Below the pieces are notes generated by a model. It saw only the letters and a list, made by a program, of their open reading frames with translations. It had not been told where the DNA came from and ran no database searches. Below are positions 15,089 through 23,860 of a stretch of DNA of 64,000 nt, piece by piece. Location: NCBI GenBank assembly GCA_020025515.1, contig JAHHRZ010000002.1, forward strand, positions 124,001-188,000, in the 5' to 3' direction. A program made the translations under genes and the position numbers. The stretch is from Oscillospiraceae bacterium (GTDB lineage: Bacteria; Bacillota; Clostridia; Oscillospirales; Oscillospiraceae). Position 1 is the stretch's first letter; the number at the start of each line of letters is the position of its first letter.

Positions 15089-16012
15089 ATGGCTCTGTAT
15101 CATTCCATTGCTCAGCTGGCGGGGCACACCCCCCTGGTCCGTCTGGGACGGTTTGCGGAAGCAAAGGGGCTTCCGGCCCAGCTTCTGGGAAAGCTGGAAA
15201 GCCGCAATCCCGGAGGCAGCAGCAAAGATCGGGTCGCCCTGCAAATGATTACGGAAGCGGAGTTCAGCGGAGCCCTTCTTCCCGGAGGCACCATTATCGA
15301 GCCAACCTCCGGCAATACCGGAATCGGTCTGGCCGCCATGGGCGCTGCCCGGGGATATCGGGTCATCATTGTGATGCCGGACTCCATGAGTATGGAACGC
15401 CGAACACTCATTACAGCCTATGGCGCGGAATTGGTGCTGAGTCCCGGTGATTTAGGGATGGCGGGTGCCATTGCGCAGGCACAGGCGCTCCATCACACCA
15501 TTCCGAATTCCTGGATTGCAGGGCAATTTGAAAATCCCTCCAATCCCAACGCCCACTATCTCACCACAGGCCCGGAGCTGTGGGCCGACACCAATGGCCG
15601 ACTGGACATTCTGGTGGCAGGGGTGGGCACCGGCGGCACCCTTACGGGAGCCGGGCGGTATCTCAAGCAGCAGAATCCCGCCATTCAACTGGTGGCCGTG
15701 GAGCCTGCCGCATCCCCGCTGCTTTCCGGCGGAACTGCCGGCCCTCACGCTTTACAGGGCATCGGCCCGAATTTCATTCCTGCCATTGTGGATTTGAAGC
15801 TCATCGATCAAATCCTTCCCGTTACCCTGGAGGAAGCTTATGAGGCCTGCAGAGATCTGGCAAAGCTGGAAGGGCTTCTGGTTGGGATTTCATCCGGTGC
15901 CGCTTTGGCTGCCGCCTGCAAGCTTGCCATGAACCCCGCCAACCAGGGAAAGCAGATCGCGGTCATTCTCCCGGATGGGGGAGAGCGATATCTTTCCACA
16001 GATCTATTTTGA
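15089..16012 (+). CDS. cysK: Cysteine synthase A (O-acetylserine sulfhydrylase)
   Basis: This 307-residue PLP enzyme makes cysteine from O-acetylserine and sulfide. The PLP lysine lies in ESRNPGGSSKDRVAL, the substrate loop is EPTSGNTGIGLA, and the phosphate-binding loop is GVGTGGTLTGAGRYL. Start ATG 15089 follows GGAGG by 7 bases. It precedes the desulfurase and scaffold genes, so cysteine made here would be the sulfur source for Fe-S assembly. Its promoter carries the Rrf2-type palindrome. Confidence 0.96.
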   Translation: MALYHSIAQLAGHTPLVRLGRFAEAKGLPAQLLGKLESRNPGGSSKDRVALQMITEAEFSGALLPGGTIIEPTSGNTGIGLAAMGAARGYRVIIVMPDSMSMERRTLITAYGAELVLSPGDLGMAGAIAQAQALHHTIPNSWIAGQFENPSNPNAHYLTTGPELWADTNGRLDILVAGVGTGGTLTGAGRYLKQQNPAIQLVAVEPAASPLLSGGTAGPHALQGIGPNFIPAIVDLKLIDQILPVTLEEAYEACRDLAKLEGLLVGISSGAALAAACKLAMNPANQGKQIAVILPDGGERYLSTDLF

Positions 16013-16062
16013 TTATATATTTATTTATATATATATTTTTTTCACACAAAAGGGTGATTTTT

Positions 16063-17256
16063 ATGAAGCGTATCTATGTTGACAATGCGGCCACCACCAG
16101 AGTGACCGAAACCGCCCGCAGAGTGTTCATTGAAACCATGGACAATACCTGGGGCAACCCTTCTTCTCTTCACAGCATTGGTCAGGCTGCCGCCGAGACT
16201 CTTCTCAAGGCCCGGCAGGATGTAGCCGGCTGCCTGAATGCTCCTCGTGAGCGTGATATCTACTTCACCTCCGGCGGCTCTGAGGCGGACAATCAAGCGC
16301 TGCGTACCGGTGCCGCCATGGGCAAGAAGAAGGGGAAAATGCACATTGTCTCCACCAAATTTGAGCACCATGCGGTTCTGCACTGCCTCAAAAAGCTGGA
16401 GAAGGAAGGCTTTGAGATCACTTTGCTGGATGTGGGCCGGGAAGGCCTGGTCACCCCGCAGCAGGTAGAGGAAGCCATCCGCCCCGATACTTGTCTGGTC
16501 TCCGTAATGTTCGCCAATAATGAGATTGGTACCATCCAGCCCATTGCCGAAATCGGCGCTGTGTGCAGAAAGCACGGCGTTTTGTTCCACACCGATGCCG
16601 TTCAGGCCGTGGGCCATCTGCCCATCGATGTGCAGGCAATGAACATTGACATGCTGTCTATGTCCGGTCACAAGTTCGGTGCCCCCAAGGGCGTGGGCGC
16701 ACTGTATGCCCGCAACGGAATCTGGCTCACCAATATCATTGACGGCGGCGCCCAGGAGCGCGGCAGACGGGCCGGAACCGAGAATCTTCCCGGTATCGTG
16801 GCAATGGCCGCTGCTTTGCAGGAAGCCTGCGCAAACATGGAAGAGCATAGCAAGAAGGTCACCGCTCTGCGGGATCGCCTGATTGAGGGTCTGTCCCAGC
16901 TGCCCCTTACCATTGTCAACGGCAGCCTGGAGCACCGACTGCCCGGCAATGTCAATGTCTGTTTCCAGGGCATTGAGGGTGAATCCCTTCTTCTGCTGCT
17001 GGATGCCAAGGGCATTGAGGCCTCTTCCGGCTCTGCCTGCACCTCCGGCTCTCTGGATCCCAGCCATGTTCTTTTGGCTCTGGGTCTGCCCCACGAAGTG
17101 GCCCACGGTTCTCTCCGGCTGAGCCTGAATCAGGACAACACCGAAGAAGACGTTGATTATATGTTGAAAGAAATCCCGCAGGTGGTTTCTTACCTGCGTT
17201 CAATCTCCCCTGTCTGGGAGGCAATCGAGAAAGGAGAAATTCATTATGCTATATAG
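16063..17256 (+). CDS. iscS: Cysteine desulfurase, NifS/IscS type
   Basis: This 397-residue PLP enzyme removes sulfur from cysteine for Fe-S clusters and thiolation. Seen: YVDNAATTRV start, SGGSEADNQAL, HFxTDAVQA (FHTDAVQAVGH), the PLP lysine in SMSGHKFGAPKGVGALY, and the active-site Cys in SSGSACTSGSLDPSHVL. ATG 16063 after AAGGGTGA is preferred to 16009, which would translate an AT-rich tract. The first codons of iscU overlap its 3' end by 11 bases, indicating coupling. Confidence 0.95.
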   Translation: MKRIYVDNAATTRVTETARRVFIETMDNTWGNPSSLHSIGQAAAETLLKARQDVAGCLNAPRERDIYFTSGGSEADNQALRTGAAMGKKKGKMHIVSTKFEHHAVLHCLKKLEKEGFEITLLDVGREGLVTPQQVEEAIRPDTCLVSVMFANNEIGTIQPIAEIGAVCRKHGVLFHTDAVQAVGHLPIDVQAMNIDMLSMSGHKFGAPKGVGALYARNGIWLTNIIDGGAQERGRRAGTENLPGIVAMAAALQEACANMEEHSKKVTALRDRLIEGLSQLPLTIVNGSLEHRLPGNVNVCFQGIEGESLLLLLDAKGIEASSGSACTSGSLDPSHVLLALGLPHEVAHGSLRLSLNQDNTEEDVDYMLKEIPQVVSYLRSISPVWEAIEKGEIHYAI

Positions 17257-17689
17257 TGAAAAAGTTATGGACCATTTCACCAACCCCCGGAACCTGGGCA
17301 AAATGGAAAATGCCGACGGTGTGGGCGAGGTTGGCAATGCCAAGTGCGGCGATATTATGAAGATTTATCTGAAGGTGGAAAATGACATCATCGTAGATGC
17401 CAAGTTCAACACCTTTGGATGCGGCTCTGCCATCGCTTCTTCCTCCATGGCTACGGAGATGATCAAGGGCAAGCCCATTTCCGAAGCTTTGCAGCTGTCC
17501 AACCAGGCCGTTGTGGAAGCTCTGGACGGTCTGCCCCCCCAGAAGCTTCACTGCTCTGTGCTGGCTGAGGAAGCCGTGCAGGCTGCGGTGAAGGACTATT
17601 ACGACAAAAACGGTATCGCCTATGATCCCGACATGTTCAAGACCGGTCACTGCCATGAGTGCCACGAAGGCCAGTGCAGCTGCGACTGA
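17246..17689 (+). CDS. iscU: Fe-S cluster assembly scaffold, NifU N-terminal/IscU type
   Basis: The 147-residue scaffold builds Fe-S clusters with the desulfurase encoded just upstream. The three ligand cysteines are visible in GNAKCGDIM, FNTFGCGSAIASSS and KLHCSVLAEEA. Beyond the normal domain the protein has an extra Cys/His-rich tail (GHCHECHEGQCSCD), which may bind an additional metal. It is the last gene of the operon and is followed by a strong terminator. Confidence 0.94.
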   Translation: MLYSEKVMDHFTNPRNLGKMENADGVGEVGNAKCGDIMKIYLKVENDIIVDAKFNTFGCGSAIASSSMATEMIKGKPISEALQLSNQAVVEALDGLPPQKLHCSVLAEEAVQAAVKDYYDKNGIAYDPDMFKTGHCHECHEGQCSCD

Positions 17690-17704
17690 TTGCTGAATCC
17701 CACT

Positions 17705-17743
17705 CCCCCTGCCGAGGCAGCCCCTTGGCAGGGGGTTTGTTTA
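17705..17743 (+). terminator. Terminator of the cysK-iscS-iscU operon
   Basis: A 9-bp stem CCCCCTGCC/GGCAGGGGG (17705-17713 with 17727-17735) followed by TTTGTTTAT. Confidence 0.85.
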
Positions 17744-17746
17744 TCA

Positions 17747-17775
17747 TTGACAAAGGTTTCATAAAACCTTATAAT
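17747..17775 (+). promoter_or_regulatory. Consensus promoter of the dlt-like operon
   Basis: TTGACA (17747-17752), 17 bp, TATAAT (17770-17775), a perfect vegetative promoter immediately after the iscU terminator. Confidence 0.85.
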
Positions 17776-17803
17776 TACCGTGAATTACTATGATTGGAGG
17801 AGT

Positions 17804-19324
17804 ATGGCTTTGCAAAATAACGTACTGGAATTTCTGGAGCATACCGCTGCTCAGTGGCCGGACAAGCTGGCCTTTGATGATGGTACGACAACCGTCTCCT
17901 TTGCCGGTCTGCAATCCAAAGCCCAGAGCATTGGCTCATATCTGGCTGCAACACTGGCAGTACATAACCGTCCTGTTGCGGTAATCTGTGAGCGTTCCAC
18001 CCCCACCGTGGTGGCCTTTATGGGCGTTCTGTACAGCGGGAATTTTTATGTTCCGGTTGATGCCGCCATGCCCAAACCCCGGATGGAAAAGCTGATGCAG
18101 CAGCTAAAACCTGCGGCTGTAATCTGCCAGAACGGGCTTCCCTTTACCCAGGAGGATTTTCCGGGAGTCCCGCTTCTGTGCACGGAGGAGCTGGAGCAGA
18201 CTCCCATCGATCCTGCTTTGCTGGCAGCACGGCGCAGGAAGACTCTGGATGTAGACCCTGCTTATATTATTTTTACCTCCGGCTCTACGGGCACCCCAAA
18301 AGGCATTGTGGTTTCTCACCGCAGTGTCATTGATTTCACGGATTGGTTCGTAGAGACCTTTGGGTTTACCCACCGGGATTCCTTTGGCAATCAGGCCCCC
18401 TTTTATTTTGATCTTTCCATGAAAGATCTCTACTCCATGCTCAAATGCGGTGCCAGTGTCCATGTGATTCCCCGTAAATGCCTGTCCTTCCCCATGCTTC
18501 TGATCTCCTTTCTGGATGAGCACCACATTACCGTGCTGAGCTGGGCAACAGCAGCCTTTCATATGGTTGCAAATTCCGGCATCTTCAAAAAGCACGCTCC
18601 CCGATTTATTCGGACGGTTGTGGTGGGGGGCGAGGCACTCCAGGCCAAGCAGCTGAATCTTTGGCGCAGGGCACTGCCCCAGACCCAGTTTGTAAATCTC
18701 TATGGTCCCACGGAAGTCACGGTGGACTGCTGCTACTACATCATCGACCGGGACTTTGAAGACACTGAGGTAATTCCCATTGGAACAGCCTGTGAAAACA
18801 TGGAGGTCCTGCTGATCGACGAGCAAGGGCAGCCGGCCCAGCAGGGGCAGCCCGGTGAAATCTGCGTCCGCGGCACTGGTCTGGCCCAGGGATACTATGG
18901 AGATTGGGAGAAAACCAACGGGGTGTTTGTCCAGAATCCCCTGAATCCCTACTATCCTGACCGGATGTACCGCACAGGTGACCTGGCGGTAGAAGGGGAG
19001 GATGGCTTGCTGCGATTCCTTGCCCGGAAGGACAACCAGATCAAACACGGCGGATACCGCATCGAACTGGGTGAGGTGGAGGCCGCTGTGAACAGCGTAC
19101 AGGGGATTGAGGCCGCCGTGTGCCTCTTTGATCGACTGCGGGATAAAATCGTCTGCGTCTATCAGGGAAGCCCCTCCAGTCAGGATCTGGCGGTGGCCCT
19201 TCGGGAGCTGCTGCCCAAATACATGGTGCCAAATCTCTATCGCCAGCTTGCGGCCATGCCTCACAATGCCAACGGCAAAATTGACCGTGTGGCCCTGAAA
19301 AAAGCCTATGATGAAGAAGCCTGA
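17804..19324 (+). CDS. DltA-like adenylating ligase (amino acid:carrier protein ligase)
   Basis: This 506-residue AMP-forming enzyme activates a carboxylic acid with ATP and loads it on a carrier protein. Motifs: FTSGSTGTPKG (157-167), FDLS (202-205) with Asp203 at the place that holds the alpha-amino group in DltA and NRPS adenylation domains, YGPTE (300-304), YRTGD, and the C-terminal NGKIDR lysine. DltA enzymes have FCGE in the pocket; here it is VGGE (274-277), so the Cys is Gly275 and the substrate need not be D-alanine. ATG 17804 follows GGAGG; the ATG at 17780 precedes the expected transcript start. First gene of the operon. Confidence 0.85.
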   Translation: MALQNNVLEFLEHTAAQWPDKLAFDDGTTTVSFAGLQSKAQSIGSYLAATLAVHNRPVAVICERSTPTVVAFMGVLYSGNFYVPVDAAMPKPRMEKLMQQLKPAAVICQNGLPFTQEDFPGVPLLCTEELEQTPIDPALLAARRRKTLDVDPAYIIFTSGSTGTPKGIVVSHRSVIDFTDWFVETFGFTHRDSFGNQAPFYFDLSMKDLYSMLKCGASVHVIPRKCLSFPMLLISFLDEHHITVLSWATAAFHMVANSGIFKKHAPRFIRTVVVGGEALQAKQLNLWRRALPQTQFVNLYGPTEVTVDCCYYIIDRDFEDTEVIPIGTACENMEVLLIDEQGQPAQQGQPGEICVRGTGLAQGYYGDWEKTNGVFVQNPLNPYYPDRMYRTGDLAVEGEDGLLRFLARKDNQIKHGGYRIELGEVEAAVNSVQGIEAAVCLFDRLRDKIVCVYQGSPSSQDLAVALRELLPKYMVPNLYRQLAAMPHNANGKIDRVALKKAYDEEA

Positions 19325-20081
19325 ATCCTATGAAGAAGTGTCCCGCCTCATTGCTTCTCAGCTGAAGCCCGGTGTTGTGACCAATGCGGCCATTTCCAGC
19401 CAGGAGCTTTTGCAGGAACTGGAGCATGGAACCTTGCGAATCATGCCCTTTGAGGGAGGTCTGCTGCTGGCCCGGCAGCGGGGCACCTTTCAGCGGCTTT
19501 GGTTTTACCTGCAAAAAGGCGCCTGCCTTCCCAGCTGGACTCAGAACCTTCCCACTGTCATGGAAATCCCCATGCGCAGCCGGGATCTCGGGCTGGCTGA
19601 AGCTGCCCGGCAGTTTCAGCAGCAGGGCTTTTCCTCCTGCTTTACCCGGCAGCGGGTGACAAGAAAAGCAGCCCCTGTGGAGTTTTCTCCCAAGTTTTCT
19701 GTATGCAGTGCCCAGATTCAGGATTTGCAGCAGGTAAGCACCATATTAGAGACCTGTTTTCAGCCCCTTACTGCCTGCCTGCCTACCAAAGAGGCGCTGG
19801 AACAAGACATTGCAAACGGCCATGTGCTTCTGATTCCCCATGTGGGGGTTCTGCGGCTGATTCCCGGAAAGGCCAGCGCTGAAGTCCGTCAGCTGGCGGT
19901 TCTGCCTCAGGCCCGTGGGACCGGGGCCGCAAGAGCCCTGATGCAGGCATATTTGCAGCGCTGGGGCCATATGACCAATCGGATCTGGGTGCGGACAGAT
20001 TTTGAATCGGTGCTGCATCTGTATCAGTCCCTGGGCTTTGTGCCCGACGGCTGGACCTCTCAGGTCCTGTTTCGCCCTTAA
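19308..20081 (+). CDS. GNAT family N-acetyltransferase in the dlt-like operon
   Basis: This 257-residue protein has a poorly conserved N-terminal half (two-domain GNAT arrangement) and a C-terminal acetyl-CoA fold with VRQLAVLPQARGTGAARALMQAYLQRW, which contains the RxxGxG/A pyrophosphate-binding motif (ARGTGAA), and an end (LYQSLGFVPDG) typical of GNATs. It overlaps the ligase gene by 17 bases and lies ahead of the carrier gene, so it probably works in the same pathway, perhaps acylating the amino group of the activated monomer. The acceptor is unknown. Confidence 0.8.
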   Translation: MMKKPESYEEVSRLIASQLKPGVVTNAAISSQELLQELEHGTLRIMPFEGGLLLARQRGTFQRLWFYLQKGACLPSWTQNLPTVMEIPMRSRDLGLAEAARQFQQQGFSSCFTRQRVTRKAAPVEFSPKFSVCSAQIQDLQQVSTILETCFQPLTACLPTKEALEQDIANGHVLLIPHVGVLRLIPGKASAEVRQLAVLPQARGTGAARALMQAYLQRWGHMTNRIWVRTDFESVLHLYQSLGFVPDGWTSQVLFRP

Positions 20082-20121
20082 ATCCATTTTATCAATAGAA
20101 CAGAAAAAGAGGATGATGATT

Positions 20122-20352
20122 ATGAACAATCGACTGGAACTTTTAAACATTCTGACTTCCGTATGCCCCGGCGTGGACTTTGAAAAAGAATCCGCCCTGG
20201 TAGATGACGAGATCCTGGAATCATTGGATTTGGTCACCATCGTATCTGAAATGATGGACACCTTTGATATTGAACTGAATGTGGAAGATCTGCTGCCTGA
20301 GAACTTTAATTCTGTGGATGCCATGATGCAGCTCATCGAGGAGCGGAAGTAA
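20122..20352 (+). CDS. DltC-like acyl carrier protein
   Basis: This 76-residue acidic protein has the phosphopantetheine attachment serine in DEILESLDLVTIVSEM. Length and charge match DltC/ACP carriers. The ligase at 17804 would load it and the MBOAT at 20358 would unload it. ATG 20122 sits 9 bases after AGAGG; two nearby in-frame ATGs (20113, 20116) are too close to it. It ends 5 bases before the MBOAT gene. Confidence 0.88.
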   Translation: MNNRLELLNILTSVCPGVDFEKESALVDDEILESLDLVTIVSEMMDTFDIELNVEDLLPENFNSVDAMMQLIEERK

Positions 20353-20357
20353 GTCCT

Positions 20358-21902
20358 ATGTCCTTTACTTCCATTGCCTTTTTGTGCTTTTTGATGCTGG
20401 GACTTTTGGTGTATTACCTGGTTCCGGGGAAGTGGCAGTGGATGGTGCTGCTGGCTGCAAGCTGGGTATTTTATTACAGCGCAGGCTGGCACGGTTTTTT
20501 ATATTTGGCCTTCACCACCATTTCCACCTATTCGGCTGGCCTTCTTCTGGGAAAGCTGAACAAGGCACGCAGTCAGCTTCCCCCGGAGCAGAAAAAAGCC
20601 GGTGCAGAGGGGATCAAACGAAAGAAAAAATGGGTGGTGGCTTGTACCCTCTGTCTGAACTTCGGCCTCTTGTTTGTGGTCAAATATTATAACTTTACCG
20701 CTGAGGCCCTGCATCTGCCCCTGCCCAGCCTGAACCTTCTGGTGCCCCTGGGACTCTCCTTTTATATGTTCCAGAGCATCGGCTACGTGATAGACTGCTA
20801 CCGGGGAAAATATGAGCCCCAGAGAAATCTGGCTAAGTTTTCCCTGTTCACTTCCTTCTTTCCCCAGCTGATCCAGGGCCCCATCAGCCGCTATCACGAG
20901 CTTGGCCCTCAGCTGCTGCGTCCCCATAAATTTCAGGCCGACAACCTGAAATATGGAATTCAGCTTGCCATGTGGGGCTATTTGAAAAAGATGATCGCAG
21001 ACCGGGCTGCCGTTCCTGTGAACACCATTTTCGGAGATTTGGAGGCCTATGGCGGTGCTTTTGTGGCCATTGCCGTGGCTTTTTATTGCATCCAGCTCTA
21101 TTGCGACTTTTCCGGCGGCATTGACATTGCCATTGGCGCCGCTCAGATGTTCGGCATTGAAGTGACGCCCAATTTCCGCCGGCCTGTTTTCGCAACCACC
21201 CTGACGGATTTCTGGCGGCGCTGGCATATCACCCTGGGTACCTGGATGAAGGACTATGTATTCTATCCCATGTCCCTTTCCAAGCCTCTGGGAAAGGTGG
21301 GCAAGTTCACCCGCCGAAAATTGGGTGGCAAGCTGGGGAAAGTCATTCCCACCTCCATTGCCACCTTTACGGTCTATTTCATCATCGGCATCTGGCACGG
21401 GGCAAACTTCCGCTATATTTTCTTCGGCTTCTGGAACGGCATCATTATCACAGGTTCCTTTTTGCTCTCCGGGCCATTGATTGCTCTGCGAAACCTGCTG
21501 CATATTCAGGAAAACAGCCTGGTCCATCGCTGGATCGGCAGAGCCAGAACCATGCTGATTGTCTTTATGGGCCGGTATATTACCCGGGCGCCCCGACTGC
21601 TGGTGGCCTTTTCCCTGTTGTGGAAGACCGTCAGCACTCCCTGTCTGTATCAGCTCCGGGACGGTACCTTCATGACTCTGGGCCTGAAGGCCCTGGATTA
21701 CTGGGTCATCGGCATCGGCTGCATCGTCATTCTGACGCTGGAATGGTTCCAGGAGCAGGGCACCCCCATTCGGAAAACACTGGAAAAGAAATCTGTTTTT
21801 GTGCAGTGGCTGTGTATATTCCTGCCCCTTCTCATTCTGCTGGTCATGCACATCCTGGGCGGAGAATACATCTCTTCCGAGTTTATTTATAAGCAGTTTT
21901 AA
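20358..21902 (+). CDS. MBOAT family membrane O-acyltransferase (DltB/AlgI-like)
   Basis: This 514-residue polytopic protein has about eleven membrane segments. It carries the MBOAT core FFPQLIQGPISRY, LYCDFSGGIDIAIG, TDFWRRWHITLGTWMKDYVFYP and the catalytic-His segment FIIGIWHGANFRYI. These enzymes transfer an acyl group from a carrier across or at the membrane to an extracellular polymer: D-alanine to teichoic acid in DltB, acetate to alginate in AlgI. The carrier gene next to it favours a DltB-like role. It is longer than typical DltB. Confidence 0.9.
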   Translation: MSFTSIAFLCFLMLGLLVYYLVPGKWQWMVLLAASWVFYYSAGWHGFLYLAFTTISTYSAGLLLGKLNKARSQLPPEQKKAGAEGIKRKKKWVVACTLCLNFGLLFVVKYYNFTAEALHLPLPSLNLLVPLGLSFYMFQSIGYVIDCYRGKYEPQRNLAKFSLFTSFFPQLIQGPISRYHELGPQLLRPHKFQADNLKYGIQLAMWGYLKKMIADRAAVPVNTIFGDLEAYGGAFVAIAVAFYCIQLYCDFSGGIDIAIGAAQMFGIEVTPNFRRPVFATTLTDFWRRWHITLGTWMKDYVFYPMSLSKPLGKVGKFTRRKLGGKLGKVIPTSIATFTVYFIIGIWHGANFRYIFFGFWNGIIITGSFLLSGPLIALRNLLHIQENSLVHRWIGRARTMLIVFMGRYITRAPRLLVAFSLLWKTVSTPCLYQLRDGTFMTLGLKALDYWVIGIGCIVILTLEWFQEQGTPIRKTLEKKSVFVQWLCIFLPLLILLVMHILGGEYISSEFIYKQF

Positions 21903-21923
21903 GGCTGAAAAGCGAGGTTTTTC

Positions 21924-23759
21924 ATGGAAAAAAAGCACTCTCTTTCCTCAAAGGGCTGGCTGTGGCTCTTTGCCGGAACCGTCTTACTTTTGGCTTTATT
22001 GGTTGCGGGATTCAACATCTGTACGGATCCCTTTGGCGCCTTTGGTGACCCTGTTATGGGGTGGTGGAGTTACAACGAAACCATGAATCCCCGGGTAGCC
22101 AAGCTGTCCTATTTGGACCGGAATCACAGTCTGTATGATTCCTACATCATCGGTCCCTCTTCCACCAGCTCTTTTCCCACAGGGGCCCTCAATCAATATT
22201 TTGATGCCAGCTTCTACAATATGACCATGTATGGCGCAGATATGCTGGATGTGGAGCAGATGGGTCTGTATGTTCTGGAGCACTACGAAGTGAAAAATCT
22301 GGTGGTCAGCGTATATATTCACTGCGCAGAAGTTTATCACACGGAGCCAAATCCTTTGACCTATGGGATGCCCTGTAAGGCCGACGGCTCTAACCCCATT
22401 TTATACTACGGAAAATATCTCTTTGCCTCTCCCAAATACGGTATGGAAAAGCTCAAAGCATGGCGCTCTGACCCCTACTTGCAGCAGCCCTACCGGGTCT
22501 TTGACCAGCAGACCGGTGCGTATGACAAAAGCCGCCGGGACGCAGAGCCCATTGGAAGTCTTGAGAACTATCTCAGCCGAAGCGCCTACAGCGTCTTTCA
22601 GAACTATCCCACCGGCACAGGCTCCATCTCCTATTTGCAGCCCTGCATGGACAGCCTGACCCGTCTGCGGGATGCCTGCGCACAAAAGGGTGTGACCTTC
22701 ACGGTAGTCTGTCCTCCGATGTATGGGCAGTATCTGGAACAATTTTCCCAGAAGGATCAGGAAGCCTTTTATAATGCCCTGGCAGAGGTTACGGATTACT
22801 GGGATTTCAGCCTCAGTTCTGCCAGCTTCGACCCACGGTTCTTCTACGACGAAACCCACTTTCGCAATGATCTGGGCACCATGTGTCTGGCCCGGATGTT
22901 TGAGGACCCGGAAGTATATGTCCCCCAGGGGCTGGGCCGCTATGTAACCAAAGGTAGCATCCCCGGCGCGCCCCATGGGTCAAAAGCGGATGAACGCACC
23001 TATACCACAGAGGTCCCCGTTCTGTTATATCATCATTTGGCCGAAACAGGGGAGGGGACTGACATCATCTCTCTGAACCGGTTCCGCTCCCATATGGATG
23101 CGCTGAGGGAAAACGGCTATATCACCGTTTTCTTTGAGGATTTGCAGGCCTATGTGCAGTCCGGAACGCCTCTGCCAGAAAAGCCTGTGGTCATCACCTT
23201 TGACGATGGATACGAAAGCAACTATACCATGGCATATCCCTTGTTAAAAGAATATGGCATGAAAGCCACCATTTTCACCATCGGTGTCTCCATGGGAAAG
23301 GATACCTATAAGGACACCAACCAGCCCATGAACCCCCATTTCTCTCTGGAACAAGCCGCAGAAATGGAGGCCTCCGGTCTCATCGACATTCAGAGCCATG
23401 GCTACAATATGCATGAGGTGGTCGGCCGGGATCAGGACCCTGTGCGCAAGGGGCTTTTGCAAAAGGAAGGGGAATCCGAGGCGGATTATCTGGCATACCT
23501 TCAGAAGGACTTCGAGCAGATTACACAGGCCATTGGAAAGACCCCCACGGTCTTTGCCTACCCCTACGGCGCAACCGCTGAGCTGCCCGCCGTGGTCCTG
23601 CACCAGCAGGGCATCTATTCCACCGTTACAACGGTAGAAAAATCAAATATCCTTGTTCAGGGCCTTACCCAATCTTTGTTAGAAATGGGCCGATTCTACA
23701 TGACGGAAGCGGTCACCGCCCAGCAGCTTTTGGAGCTGTTAAATGGGGAATCCCAATAG
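21924..23759 (+). CDS. SGNH/DltD-like plus NodB polysaccharide deacetylase fusion
   Basis: This 611-residue protein has an N-terminal membrane anchor (about 11-30), then an SGNH-like region with GPSSTS (77-82) and a closing DETH (309-312) as the Ser/Asp-His blocks, as in DltD. From about 360 a complete NodB deacetylase follows: VLLYHHL (367), TFDDG (425-429), SHGYNMH (491-497) with the metal His pair, and YPYG (546-549). It would act outside the cell on the modified polymer. Dlt operons normally end with a plain DltD, so the fused deacetylase is unusual. Last gene of the operon, before a terminator. Confidence 0.85.
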   Translation: MEKKHSLSSKGWLWLFAGTVLLLALLVAGFNICTDPFGAFGDPVMGWWSYNETMNPRVAKLSYLDRNHSLYDSYIIGPSSTSSFPTGALNQYFDASFYNMTMYGADMLDVEQMGLYVLEHYEVKNLVVSVYIHCAEVYHTEPNPLTYGMPCKADGSNPILYYGKYLFASPKYGMEKLKAWRSDPYLQQPYRVFDQQTGAYDKSRRDAEPIGSLENYLSRSAYSVFQNYPTGTGSISYLQPCMDSLTRLRDACAQKGVTFTVVCPPMYGQYLEQFSQKDQEAFYNALAEVTDYWDFSLSSASFDPRFFYDETHFRNDLGTMCLARMFEDPEVYVPQGLGRYVTKGSIPGAPHGSKADERTYTTEVPVLLYHHLAETGEGTDIISLNRFRSHMDALRENGYITVFFEDLQAYVQSGTPLPEKPVVITFDDGYESNYTMAYPLLKEYGMKATIFTIGVSMGKDTYKDTNQPMNPHFSLEQAAEMEASGLIDIQSHGYNMHEVVGRDQDPVRKGLLQKEGESEADYLAYLQKDFEQITQAIGKTPTVFAYPYGATAELPAVVLHQQGIYSTVTTVEKSNILVQGLTQSLLEMGRFYMTEAVTAQQLLELLNGESQ

Positions 23760-23787
23760 AGAAGATCCTCGGCGTTCATAAAACAGC

Positions 23788-23822
23788 AACGGCAGCATCC
23801 AATGCGGATGCTGCCGTTTTTG
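23788..23822 (+). terminator. Terminator of the dlt-like operon
   Basis: A 13-bp stem (23788-23800 with 23806-23818) followed by TTTTTG. Confidence 0.88.
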
Positions 23823-23860
23823 CACCGAATTCCGTTTTTCATCATGCGAGGAGGTAGAAA

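Noticed and set aside
20499..21938. 479-codon open frame on the minus strand
   Set aside because: Antisense to the MBOAT gene; hydrophilic low-complexity composition and no start signals.
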